From Tetrastigma voinierianum (taxonomy: Eukaryota; Streptophyta; Magnoliopsida; Vitales; Vitaceae), in assembly GCA_016808115.1 (NCBI GenBank), contig JAEQBH010006824.1, forward strand, positions 35,339-99,338: a stretch of DNA of 64,000 nucleotides, read 5' to 3'. Under the pieces are notes generated by a model. It saw nothing but the letters and a program-made list of their open reading frames with translations, was not told the origin of the DNA and made no database searches. Both the position numbers and the translations under genes were made by a program. This document shows, in pieces, positions 10,930 to 21,573 of this stretch (position 1 is the stretch's first letter; every line of letters begins with the position of its first letter).

Positions 10930-11592
10930 GTAGGCGCAGTGAGTGCCATCATTGAGTGCAAGACTCTGTGAGTATAAAGATCACAAGGTGTCTACGATCT
11001 CAGTTAACATAAGGCGGCACTTGTGTGGAAAAGGCATTGCTAGATTTGAGAGTGATGTTAAATCTCTTTGCCTTTTTCCCATGTATAAGAAGCTTAGGCT
11101 AAAGGCAGACTTAAGCCAACCACTATCACTTTGTCTCTGGCGATAGGTCCGTCAAAATACCAGGGGACAGTTGAGGATGTTTTGATTCGGTGGAGCGGAA
11201 TTCTCTTATCCGATGGATTTTGTAGTGCTTGATACCGAACCGGTCGCAGTAGGGGCTAACCATGTGCCAATCATCCTGGGAAGGCCATTTTGGCCACTTC
11301 TAATGCGATCATTAATTGTCGGAATGGGGTGATGCAGCTAACCTTTGGAAATATAACCTTAGAGCTCAATATCTTCAATTTAAGCAAAAAGCACATGCAC
11401 AGCGGGAGGATGGCCGGTGAAGAGGTTTGTGCGATGAGGCCATCCTTGAGACAAGCGAATGGTTTGCTTGTGCAAGATGTATTAACTAGGAGTTGGTTGG
11501 CCCGATGTGAAGACCAACAGGGCTTGAAAGTGAGCCTATTGGGCAATGGAGAAGAAAGGTTGAAGTTTTACCTCACACTTCTTTGGAAGTAG
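10930..11592 (+). pseudogene. Retropepsin-type protease, Athila lineage
   Basis: Aspartic protease that would process the Gag-Pol polyprotein. The C-terminal half is clear: DFVVLDTEPVAVGANHVPII (about 11217) and then, in another frame, ATSNAIINCRNGVMQLTFGN (about 11292). These are characteristic of Athila protease followed by the linker to RT. The catalytic DLGAS region expected near 11050 has decayed to SDVKSLCLFPMYKKL, so the active aspartate and glycine context is lost. An open frame of 100 codons (11290-11592) covers the tail but is not a stand-alone gene. Confidence 0.7.
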
Positions 11593-12690
11593 AACGTAGT
11601 CCTCAGCGGTTAGATCTTAAGCCCTACCTGTTGAATTGAAATATGCATTTTTGGGAGAAAAATGCATTGTCCAGTAATCGAATTTTCTTTCACTATTGAA
11701 CCCACATGAGGTTAGTTTGCTTCAAATCCTCCTGAGAATAAGCGATCGGATGGAAGATTTCCGATTTGAAAGGCATCGACCCGCGTATGCACCCATCATA
11801 TCTACTTAGAAGAGGAATCGAGCGGTTCGATAGCCACGCGAGAATTTGAATCATATGCGAGAGTGAAATGCAGTGGAAGTGTTGAAATTGCTCTGAAGCC
11901 GACATCATATACCCCCATATCTAGTAGCTCTTAGGTAAGTCCAACTTGAGTAGTACCGAGAAATCAAGGGTTACTACGGTTGCTGATGAGAAGGAAATGC
12001 CCACCCGGGCTTACTACGAAATTTGGAGGGTATGTATCATTCTGAAGGCTGAATGGTGTGAAAGGATGCTTTCCCTTACCTTTCCATGGACCCGGCTCTA
12101 GAAGTATGGGATCATCCCTTATCTTTGCTTTTTAGATGGAGTATTCAAATTTATTTCCATGTCAATCGTAGTCGATGATCAGGAAAAGACCACTTTCACT
12201 TGTCCTTTTGGTACATATGCCTATATGAGGATGCCCTTCGGTCTATGCAATACTTGACCACTTTTCGTTGTATGCTTAGTATTATTTTTTGTTGATATGG
12301 TGGGCGTATTACGGAGTTTATATGGATGACATAACAGTTTGCGAGGGGAAAGCTTGATGAATGCCTCATCCATTTAGGCGTCCTCCACCAGAGATGCATC
12401 GAAAAAGAACCTAATGTAAAGCCCCAGGAAAAATGCCATTTATGGTAAATCGGGGCATAGTGTTGGGGCGCGTCTCATTTAGGGAATTGAAGTGGATAAA
12501 GCGAGTAGAATTGATCTCGAAAATTTGCCATCTCTACTAATGTGAAACTGATGCGACAATTCTTGGGACATGGGCTTCTATCGCGAGTTCATCAGAGACT
12601 TCGAAAATTGCTAAGCATAAAGCTCTGAAGCTCCTTGAAAAGATGCAAGTTGCGTGGGATGCAGAATGCTGAAAGGTTCGAGGAGCTTAA
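11593..12690 (+). pseudogene. Reverse transcriptase, Athila lineage
   Basis: RNA-dependent DNA polymerase of the element. The motif EKTTFTCPFGTYAYMRMPFG lies at about 12183-12240, followed by LCN. The catalytic YMDD box is intact at 12319-12330. Later pieces include the GIEVDKA segment (about 12485) and GFYREFIRDFE (about 12570), normal for the thumb and connection. The fingers region before 12000 is poorly preserved. Several frameshifts and stops make it non-functional despite the intact catalytic box. Confidence 0.75.
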
Positions 12691-13164
12691 GGCATGTTGA
12701 CTCTGACACCCATTGTGAGAATTTTAGTTGGCACTTGCCTTTTGAGAGTAATGTGCGATGCTAGTGACCTTCTTTGTCGGAGCGGTTCTCGGCGAGAGAG
12801 TAGGAGAAGCCGTATGTGGTGTATTATTATGCGAGCAAAAGCGTTAAATAGAAGCTCGGAGAAACTACCACAGCACTACGGAGAAAGAATTGCTAGCGGT
12901 GGTCTATGCTTTAGAAAAGTTCAGATCTTATTTGATTGGGTCAGATATTGTAATCTTCACGGATCATTAGGCATTGAAATATCTACTCACAAAAGCGAGA
13001 ATTCGAGGCTCGGCTTATTAGATGGGTTCTATTGCTACAAGAGTTCAACATCCAGATTAGAGATAAGAAGGGTGTGGAGAACGTTGTTGTCGATCATCTC
13101 TCCAGATTAACCATAGCACACAATACCCACAACCCTCCCATGGTATGCTCACATTGCCAATTTT
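12691..13164 (+). pseudogene. RNase H domain, Athila lineage
   Basis: It degrades the RNA strand during reverse transcription. Recognisable pieces are MCDASD (about 12752), KPYVVYYYASK (about 12808), [19 protein letters not shown] (about 12892) and FTDH, then [19 protein letters not shown] (about 13027), in the normal order. At least three frame changes and a stop directly after the FTDH motif break it. It runs directly into the integrase segment. Confidence 0.75.
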
Positions 13165-14430
13165 TTGGTAACAGGAGAGTTACCAATGGAGTGGACAGCA
13201 CAAGACAAGAAGTTCTTCCATCCAAAGGTTCATTCGTACTATTGGGAAAAGCCGTATTTGTTCAAGTATTGTGCTGATAAGATAATAAGGAAATGTGTGC
13301 CGGAAGAAGAACAGGAAGGAATTCTCAGCCATTGCCATGATAGTGCGTGTGGAGGGCATTTCGCTTCACAGAAAACAGCCATGAAAGTGCTGCATTCGGG
13401 CTTTTATTGGCCGTCATTGTTTAAGAATGCCTACGCCCATGTCTTGGCCGATGTGATAAGTGCAGGCTGGGGAAGATTTCGAGTCGTCATGATGCCCTTG
13501 AACCCCATTTTAGTAGTTGAATTGTTTGATGTATGGGGCATCGACTTCATGGGACCATTCCCTACTTCCTTTGGCTATGCCTACATCCTTGTGGGGGTGG
13601 ACTACGTGTCAAGTGGGTTGAAGCGAGTGCCGTGCGGGCGGCTGACCCTGAATCGTGCTAAAATTCACGAAGAAAGAACATTTTCTCTAGATTCGAGGTT
13701 CCCAAGCAATTATCGATGATGGAGGTTCTCACTTTTGTAACACACCCTTTAGGGAACCTCTTATCTAAATATGGTGTTAAGCATAAGGTAGCCACCCACA
13801 TTATCATCCTGACGATTGGTGAAGTGGAACTGCCCAGCGAGAGAAATAAAGACCATCCTGATGAGTTGTTAATTCTAACGGGAAGGACGGTCTTTGAAGC
13901 TTCTAGACTCATTGTGGGCATACATAACAGAATACAAGACCATCCTCGGCATGTCCCCATATCGCTTAGTTTATGGTAAGGCTTGCCATTTACCAGTGGA
14001 AATCGAATACAAGGCGTGGTGGAAACGTCACAGGGGTAGAACATAGATATGAGCAGAGGCGCTTTAAGAATTATTGAGATTGACAAGTTAGAAGAATTTG
14101 AGAAGCAGCGCCTACTTCAATTCCAAAATTGCAAAGAATAAGCGAGAGGAAGAAGTGGCATGATCAGCTCCATAACCCGAAACTTTCAATCAGGGGATCA
14201 AGTCCTCTGCCTTGATTCAGCTCCATCATTTCGAGGCGAGCACCGAATCGTGATGGGCGGGCCCATTTATCATCCATCAAGCATATCTGAATGGTTCGGT
14301 TGACCTTCTCAACTCGAAAGACAAGAGAGTATTCAAGGTTAGTGGGCAACGAGTGAAGCCCTATGTTGTTCGCCACTCTACAAAAGAGGAGGAGATATTG
14401 CTCCTTGATCCTCCATGACTGACATTCGAG
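13165..14430 (+). pseudogene. Integrase, Athila lineage
   Basis: It would insert the cDNA into the genome. The first 184 codons are open (13165-13719). They include [20 protein letters not shown], the zinc-binding HCHDSACGGHFASQKT, HSGFYWPSLFK, and then MPLNPILVVELFDVWGIDFM with the first catalytic Asp. The second cysteine pair of the HHCC finger is damaged (ADVISAGWG). After 13640 frame changes disrupt the core: the HPQTNGQVE-like segment near 13800 is only partly readable, so the catalytic Glu region is degraded. The C-terminal end (GQRVKPYV, about 14345) is present. Confidence 0.8.
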
Positions 14431-14689
14431 CCAGGTTGGTTTGGTGCTCATAGACCAAGCGCAGCTCAAATTTTGTTTTCTTTATTGGTCAATTTTTAAT
14501 TTATTTTATTTTTAGTATTTTTATTATACCTTGGTTTTTAATTAAAATCTTCTTTAATATTTTCAGCATAATGGTTCTTTTATTTTTGTTTTTATTACGG
14601 GAGAAAAGGCGGTGCGGGAATGAATTTTCCTGCAGTGCGAAAATTCACTTACACAGTAGCGAAATGTTTTACGGAGGCGAGAATGACCC
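14431..14689 (+). other. AT-rich spacer before the env-position ORF
   Basis: T-rich sequence ending in TTTTCAG at 14560-14566, directly before CATAATGG, looks like a polypyrimidine tract plus splice acceptor. A GCGAAAATTC/GTAGCGAAATG pair at about 14637-14666 echoes the LTR motif. Splicing is inferred, not shown. Confidence 0.3.
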
Positions 14690-16560
14690 ATGGCTAGCTT
14701 CTTAGCACCTCTCAAAAGCGAAATGCTAAGACCCCAATCCCCAGGCTTTTTGATTTCCATCATCCTCTCCAGCAATTTCTCTCGAAACAGTTTTCTTTTT
14801 GGAGAGAAACTTGGAAAGTCACGCAGGGGCGGCTCTTTGGCTTCGGGGTCCCTTCAATTAACCACAAGCACCATAACCCCCCTCCATTCTCTTTTAGCCC
14901 TGCATGCCCATCTCACCCCTGCTGCACGTCCATTTCGACCCCTCTTCCGTCGGCCTCGCCCAGTTTCCATTTGCAAGCCTCCCACAATGGTTCGGAAGCG
15001 AGGAGGGCATCGATATAGGCCCAGGGTTCAGACCTGTTCTCCTACCAGAGATGCTACAGGCACTTCTAGGGCTGCTGCAAACCTCTCTCCAGTTCAAGGT
15101 GTCGAAGCACCTCCTTCTTTGTCTCCTACTACAGCCATAGCCTCTGCGATATCCCCGGAGCCACGGGGTCATGAGCCCCCATCGAATGATCACGTGCCCG
15201 GGTGGGACCTCGACCCCCTCTCCTGTGCATCCACGACCTCCACGGAGGGCACCGCCTTCTAAGCGGGCCCGGACATCTGGCGGGAGTCTTCACGTTCTAG
15301 GCCCAAGCCTTCCACGATCTCCCGGTACGCTCGAGTCCTGGCAGCGATCAGCCACCCCGATTATCCTGGCCAGAATTAGGCATCACTATTTCACTTTGAC
15401 CAAGATGCAGGGAATGTGGATTCGCCGTGCAGGACTTTCACGGAGAGTCACATTATGATCTTTCTGCGTGGCGGTGGACCCACGGTTCCGAATTCTATCA
15501 CGGTTGGTCCCGCAGTATTACGCTACTTTACTCGTTTATGACTCGAGGGCAATTTTCTATCCCTAGGTGGTTCTTGAGTTTTACCATACCTTGACATCCC
15601 GGGGAGTGTCCAATCTGATGCAACTTCAATTCAGTATAGATGGTCGTCTACGAGTTCTTGTGAGCTTAGGATATCTGCCCGTCTAAGCCTACGGTAGTTA
15701 TGGATAATCGGCGATTATCGTCAATGGCACCACCCCTCGCTAGAGGATGGTTGCTCGCTGCTCTCGAAATCTGGCGATCGAATTATCCTTGTTCGGAGCG
15801 ACTTCCTCAGCGTATGCTCCTTACGGATCACATACTTCGGTCCTGTCTGTTCGCTTGACCTTATTTAACGCCTTATAGGCTATTCTAGAGGCTCTTTATC
15901 GGATATCGAGGAGGTTAAGTTGTCAAGGCGAGCTTATCATGACCGCCCTACTTTACTTCGAAGAAAAGGTCCACCGCAAGGGTTTGACTCATGCAGAGAC
16001 TATTCCCCTTTTGATGCCGAGATTGTTATGCCATGTGTTAGAGCACCTCGGGTTCTCGGAGGAACCACGTATTGAGCGTCGGCAGAGTTGTGCTATGATT
16101 ATATCCCATGAGCGAACCCTATCTATGCAACGCTCTTTTCTTTTTCACCAGCAAGAGGATGTTGTGGATGATTATGAGGATGACACACTAGGGGATGAAG
16201 CGGCTGTCTAGTGGTAGGAGTAGAGGAACCTCGGTTCGATTATCCCCTCCGAGTTCCGCCTCTTTGCTGACTCCTCCCCAAGACTACGGGCAGTCCTCGG
16301 CGTCGTGACCATCAGGGCACATCCTGTCACTTCTACAAGGGATTTGCTTAGGCTATTATGGATGTCGATCTCACATTCATGCCTTACATCTTTCGCGGCT
16401 TCTCAGACAACATTGGCCGAGCGAATGGCCCGCGCCGAGGTTGCTCTCACACAGAATCAGGCTATTCTCCTTCAGATACAGAGCCACCTTGGTCTCCCAC
16501 GATTCTGCGTGACATCACCTATCTGACCCACCACTCCTTGGGCGATCTGTTGTATCGACT
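14690..16560 (+). pseudogene. Env-position ORF of the Athila-like element
   Basis: The ORF downstream of integrase in Athila/Calypso elements, often called env-like. An open stretch of 190 codons (14690-15262) includes a basic, proline- and serine-rich region, possibly starting internally at MVRKRGGHRYRP (about 14988). Further on are LLTDHILRSCLF (about 15810) and MARAEVALTQNQAILLQIQ (about 16425), the latter with coiled-coil-like spacing, shared with the remnant at 6305-7486. Stops and frameshifts occur throughout. I see no convincing signal peptide or membrane segment, so a true envelope role is unsupported. Confidence 0.6.
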
Positions 16561-16889
16561 TTAGCGAAGCTTCTTTGGATATGCTTTCGTAGCGCGCGAT
16601 AACGATCGCCCGACGTACCACCAGCCAAAGTGCTATTTTGGTACTATTAAGATAGATTCTAAGTACTTTTTGTGTACTAATCATATTAGTTAAACCGATT
16701 GACACGTGCAGGTCCCTTTGATACTAATGATTGTATTTCGAGGCTGTTTGTGGTAGTTTTTGCAGGTTTCAGAGGCCTATTCTATCATGACAAGCTAGGC
16801 ATTTCGAAGTTGAGCTGATTTACATCGAGTTCATATGATTTATCTTCGGTGCATCAGTAGGAGTGTAAGAAGAAATTGAGCGAGCAAGC

Positions 16890-17070
16890 GGGGAAAATTT
16901 CGCTATAGGAGAGGAATTTTAGCTACAATAGCGAAAATTTTATTTACTTTGAATTTTCACTACTTATAGTGAATTTCGGCTACATAACGAATTTAGCTAC
17001 GATGGCGAATTTTAAGCTACAGTGAAATTTCTCTATGTAGCGAAATTTCTATCTACGACGGAAATCTGCT
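16890..17070. promoter_or_regulatory. GCGAAATT/AATTTCGC motif cluster in U3 (copy 2)
   Basis: At least eight motif halves in both orientations, such as TTTCGCTATAG, TAGCGAAAATTT and GTAGCGAAATTT. It has the same position as the cluster at 7755-7920. Confidence 0.5.
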
Positions 17071-17174
17071 CTTTTTTGTGTATAAAACGACCCCTTTTTT
17101 GGTTAATTTCAGGAACTCCTGCCCGCTACGTAATTATACTAGTTAGGTTAGATTGGTATTTCACCTGTTTTAAC

Positions 17175-17184
17175 CTATATAAGC
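17175..17184 (+). promoter_or_regulatory. TATA box of the 3' LTR
   Basis: CTATATAAGC at the same offset as in the 5' LTR. Confidence 0.5.
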
Positions 17185-18010
17185 CATTTCTGAACAATTT
17201 TGTAACCAAACTTTAATTGAAGCATTCTACAATGCAGAGCCTGTTTTCCTTCACTTTCTCTCTTCTCTCTCCTCTTTCTCTCACTTTCTAAGCGATAAAC
17301 ACACCTTTGAGGATGACAACTCAAGGATGTTTGGCTAAAGCCTCTAAACCTTGAAGAGGAGGTTGCTAGATAGGTTGATATGTTTTGCGGGTGATCCTGC
17401 GTATTTCGAAGCGATGCTGCGTAGTTATATTCGAACTTTCAAAACTAGGTTTAAAAGCTATTTGATGTACTTTCATTGATCAATACTTGGCAAGCTTTTA
17501 GGGTTCAGTGTATTCTTAGTGTTAGATACACTGACATCCATTAGTTGTCGTTTATGAGCCATTGGAAGTAGGTTAAATGCTTGATTTCAACTTTAGGAAC
17601 ATTGAATGCTTTCGATGCGTGCTATGTTTCAAAAGAAATGATACTAAGGAGTTAGTCTTTAAAGTTAAAAAGATGCGGTTTTGGAAATGACTATAGGTCA
17701 TCTTCCTAATGCAAGAAATAACGGGACACCTTTGCAAACTATCATACCAAACTAGTGGCCCCGAAAACTTCAAGGACTTCTTTTTACATCTTATTTAGAA
17801 ATTACCTTCGATTAGCATGAGCAAGCAACCATTTTTATACAAATCCAAAATCCAAACAAAAGCCTCACCATTATGAATCATTACAAAATCATTTGTAAGA
17901 CGAAAACCCATCCCTGTGTTCGATTCTAGAGCCGCTATATTGCAGTAGCTTTGCTACGAAACTAGGAGTAGTTTAGGTATAAATATTGTTGATCCGGAAC
18001 CCTACTGTGG

Positions 18011-18254
18011 CACGAATCAGGGGCTTTAAAGCCCATTCAGAGCAACCAGTGCTCTCGCCCACCACTAAAGAAGCAACACTAGCTCAGGTTTAAGCTGAAA
18101 ATATAGAAAACAAAGAGTTGAAGTTGAGGAGAGAAGCAATTCTGAGTTGTTGATCCTTTTAAAAGAAATAAGAAATGAAATGAGAGGCAGAGATGAATAG
18201 CTCAAGGAGGAACTAAGGTGGAGAGACAACCTGCGAGACTAGGGTAAAGTAAAA
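18011..18254 (+). pseudogene. Coiled-coil ORF, 5' part, cut by a D LTR
   Basis: A lysine/glutamate-rich coding-like stretch includes ENKELKLRREAI and IRNEMRGRDE, then LKEELRWRD, with charged heptad-like spacing. The same style of protein resumes at 21574 (LQQRDNKWRDELAERDKALR), so the 3.3-kb D LTR between them interrupts one ORF. Internal stops are present. It begins right after the family B LTR, so its own N-terminus is missing. Function unknown; similar charged coiled-coil ORFs occur in non-autonomous plant retroelements. Confidence 0.5.
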
Positions 18255-19221
18255 TGATAGACACGGGTTGCAAATCGATGAATTTCTCTAGATCTCGGAT
18301 GACGACGCAAGCCATACCGTTGAGTCCGTCTCACGAAATCTAAGTACATAGTCGAATTTCATCGAATTCCGAGAAGTTCGGAATTGCACGTATTTCGAGA
18401 CAAACTGACAAATGAGAGGGTGACACATGGCATGAAGATGCATGCCATGTGGCACTGAGACACTTGGCGCGGGTGGAAGCGAGTGTCACATATCTTGCAT
18501 GAGAGGATAGTGGTGGGAAAGTGGGCATGGAATGACATGTGGGATCTTATGTGTCATGAGGAAAAGAAGGAGTGTTCTACACCCCTAAATAAGTATTCTC
18601 CACCTAAAGAAGCAATTTTGTTCGGTGGGAAAGATGAGAGAAAGGAAAAGAAAAGGGGAGAAGAAAAGAAAAAGAAAAAGAAAGAGAAGAAAGAAAGACA
18701 ACGGAAAGGAAAGAGAACCCTGGCATTTCTCGATTAACAAGCGAGGAAGGGATTCACGGTAGTGAACGGATGCGCACTTCGAGAGGTGAAATTTCTCTCT
18801 ACTGCGGTTGAGTCTTTGTTTTTAAGAGCCATGGAAATAGCATGACGGTGCTTAGGAAGCAGTGGGTTAGTTTAAAAATAATTTCGATAGAAATTATTAT
18901 TGAGTTGAAACAGTTTGGAGTGCAGTAGGATGATCTTGGTTATGTCTTTGTATATCTTTGTTCTGAGATTGGAGGTGAAATCCAATTTTTTGCGTGTTAT
19001 TTCTTGTTTGAATAACATCTGGTGTGTGAGAAAATGATGTTAATATATATGCATGCTTGTTACATATATTAGCGTGATGCTAATTGTGAAGCATGTATTA
19101 TGAGTGTTGCATGTAGTTCCCATCATGCATGTAACATGAGATATAATGCAGTGACATTATCATTGCATGTGCACGAGGTCATCGCGTGAATCGGGTGTGA
19201 GTGCATGAATAAAATAGGTAT

Positions 19222-19375
19222 TCGGAGGGTTGTCCAGTAACAGTGATTCGGAGGGTTGTCCAATAAATTATATCGGAGGTTTGTCCAATGAACTCTATCG
19301 GAGGGTTGTCCAATAAGGGGTTCTCGGAGATGGTCCAGTGATTCGATACTCGGAGGTTGTCCGATGGTTTACTAT
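19222..19375. repeat. Tandem array, 25-26 bp unit
   Basis: TCGGAGGGTTGTCCARTAA-type units begin at 19222, 19248, 19273, 19298, 19324 and 19350. Decayed half-units continue to about 19430. I did not find it in the other two D LTR copies. Confidence 0.8.
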
Positions 19376-20149
19376 TGGGTTGTCAAGTGTGCAAAATATT
19401 AAGAGGGTTGTACGATCGAGGAGGTTGTTCGATGGGTTTCAAGTAAGCTTTTGTTTTGAAATAGTTTTCATACATGGAAAATTGAATGTATGAGGAGAGA
19501 GAGTCGATGAGAATTTGGGCATGACATAGACATTCATATAGAGATATGCATATTTTATATGAATGAGTGTGAATGATTTGGATTATGTCATTGTATGTGC
19601 ACTTGGAGTGGGAGTATCCCTTGTAGGAGACTTCCTGCGGGCGTAAGCTCACCGTTGTGGGAAAAATATTTTTGGAGTGGGTACACGAAGGCACTTCCTT
19701 GAGGTCTTAGTTGAGAGGAAGATCTAAGGGCTTGACAACGTTTCTTTTGTAAAATTTTTGGGTAGAAAGCCCGATTTGACAAGCGGAAACTGTTGTCAAA
19801 GAAAGAAAAATTGTGTACTTATAATGTAAATAGAATTGTAATTAAACTCAGATTATATGTTAATACAATTTGTGGTAAGAGCACAATGTCTTGCCTTGAG
19901 GGGCGTTGGTTGCGTCACGAACCATAGGAAGTAAAACCTATTTCGATCCTATGTATTATCCGAACTTTAAGATTGATTTTTGTTGGAAGTAAAAGGGGTG
20001 GCCATGTTTCCTTCTGGTATATTGTATCCCCATCAGTAAGCTTGATGTAGGCTTTTGAATCACCCAAATCGGACCTCTACAACCCAAGTTATGGCCTTTT
20101 TACTCGGAAGGGTCTGAGAGGATGAGCTGTGGTCGAGCTCTTCTGGCTA

Positions 20150-20655
20150 AACTGACCTCTTTGGGCAGAGCTGAGCTCTCTTGGATGACCTGACCTCTTG
20201 GGCAGAGCTGAGCTGACCTCTTTGGTCAGAGTTGAGCACTCTGGATGGGGCGGCCTCTGCTGCTGAGCTGGTGACCTCTTTGGTCGAGAGAGTGAGGCTC
20301 TCGGCTGAGCTGACCTCTTGCGTAGAGTTGAGCTGACCTCTTTGGTCAGAGCTGAGCTCTCCTAGATGAGATGACCTCTTGGGCAGAGCTGAGCTGGGCC
20401 TCTTTGGTCGGAGGCGGAGGCTCTCCCGGGACGGTGACCTCTTGCGTAGGCGAGGCTGACCTCTTTGATTCGGCCCGGGACTCTCTGGATGAGTTGACCT
20501 CTTGTGCAGAGTTGAGGTGACCTCTTTGGTCAGAGATGAGCTCTCTTGGATGAGCTGACCTCTTTGGGTAGAGCTGAGCTAACCTCTTTGGGTAGGCGAG
20601 CTCTCACGGATGACGACACTCTTTAGTTTGGATGGCGGCCTCTTTGCGTGAAATT
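20150..20655. repeat. Tandem array, composite unit of about 61 bp
   Basis: TGACCTCTT recurs with alternating spacing of about 37 and 24 bp (20153, 20190, 20214, then 20272, 20310, 20334, 20371), with GAGCTGAGCTCTC between. Some units carry clustered G-rich substitutions. Confidence 0.7.
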
Positions 20656-20700
20656 TGAGCTCTTACGGCCGGCGGCTCTTTTCGCGGGCGAGCTCTTATG

Positions 20701-20875
20701 GCCGAGCTCAGCAGGGATGAGCTGTGTATGGCCGAGCTCAGCAGGGATGAGCTGTGTGTGGCCGAGCTCAGCAGGGATGAGCTGTGTATGGCCGAGCTCA
20801 GCAGGGATGAGTTGTGTGCCGAGGTTACCTCCTTTGGCTGGGCTCTTCCGGCCGAGCTCAGCAGGGAATGAGTTC
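20701..20875. repeat. Tandem array, 30-bp unit
   Basis: GCCGAGCTCAGCAGGGATGA begins at 20701, 20731, 20761 and 20791, almost perfect, with a degenerate fifth copy at about 20851. Reading it gives repeated SSLLSSAIHS or WPSSAGMSCV peptides, which are array artefacts. Confidence 0.85.
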
Positions 20876-20884
20876 GGCTATGCC

Positions 20885-21400
20885 AACTTCGGACAACCAT
20901 AACTTTCTCGTCCGAAGTCCGTTTCATGCGTTCGTAGACTCTATGGAAATCCCTTTGAGTCTAAAATCCATACATATATGGCTCAAAATAATCTGAGCTC
21001 ATATTGTGTTCGAAAGATACGAAAGACAGTAGGTACCGCTTGCTCTACATGTCATTGTCGTCATGTGAACGCTAACTGATGACCATAACTTCCTCATCCA
21101 AGTCCGCTTCAGGTGTTCTTAGACTCTATGGAAATATCCTTGAGTCTAGAATCTGACCACATGCCTGTGGATGAATTTGGTGCCTAAATATAGTTGGAGA
21201 CGACTTTCCTGCCGAGCTGACCTCCTTTGGCCGAGTCGACCTCGTCTAGGGAATGAGCTTGGCAATGCCAACTTCTGATGACATCCCCTGTCCAAGTCCC
21301 GTTTACGTTCTTGGACCTATGGAAAGATCTCGAGTCTAGAATTCAACCATATTCCCGTGGATGGAATTTGGTGCTTAAATAGTTTCTGAAAAGTTGATCA
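20885..21400. repeat. Tandem units of about 200 bp (counterpart of 1126-1740)
   Basis: Three units start with CCATAACTTYCTC or its decayed form near 20890, 21083 and 21280. Each has TATGGAAATMYCTTTGAGTC or similar downstream. They are the reverse complement of the array in copy 1. Confidence 0.6.
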
Positions 21401-21573
21401 TTGCACTAAGTGCACTAATTATTTAATCTTGAATGAGAGGATCAAGTATGTGTCATCGCTGAATAATTTGAAAGTGACACGTGAATATGTGTGAATGAAG
21501 CTATTATATAGCTTGTTGAAGGTTACTTGTGAAAAAAAAGAAAAAAAAGACCCCCGGGATTTGGGGTGTCACA

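Larger units (their letters stand above)
7491..18010 (+). mobile_element. Athila-like Ty3/gypsy retrotransposon, full-length but defective
   Basis: About 10.5 kb bounded by two family B LTRs (7491-8880 and 16631-18010). The interior order is gag, protease, RT, RNase H, integrase, env-position ORF, all on the plus strand, which is the Athila/Calypso arrangement. Each domain is recognisable but interrupted by stops and frameshifts, so the copy cannot be autonomous. The upstream flank is the env-position end of another B element, so I can see no target-site duplication. The lineage call rests on protease, RT and integrase motifs given in the sub-entries. Confidence 0.85.
16631..18010 (+). repeat. 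Family B 3' LTR
   Basis: It starts TGCTATTTTGGTAC and matches 7491-8880. Long identical blocks alternate with short scrambled patches. It carries the motif cluster, a TATA box at 17175 and the conserved end GGAACCCTAC. Confidence 0.8.
18255..21573 (-). mobile_element. Family D solo LTR, copy 2, minus strand
   Basis: Read on the minus strand it starts TGTGACACCCCAAATCCC (from 21573) and ends near TCTATCA (18255). The segment 18345-18400 is the reverse complement of 45485-45545 (GTCGAATTTCATCGAATT shared). No internal domain is present, so it is a solo LTR produced by recombination. Flanking bases (TAAAA left, CAACC right) do not form a clear target duplication. It is swollen to 3.3 kb by four tandem arrays. 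A purine-rich tract (18625-18715) gives a low-complexity open frame that I do not call a gene. Confidence 0.7.

Noticed and set aside
14690..16560. Reading the env-position ORF as a true viral envelope protein
   Set aside because: No convincing signal peptide or transmembrane segment in the surviving frames; only its position suggests it.
18483..18737. ORF with a lysine/glutamate-rich tail
   Set aside because: Comes from a purine-rich tract in an LTR.
20604..20927. Minus-strand ORF with SSLLSSAIHS repeats
   Set aside because: Translation of the 30-bp tandem array; no domain and inside an LTR.
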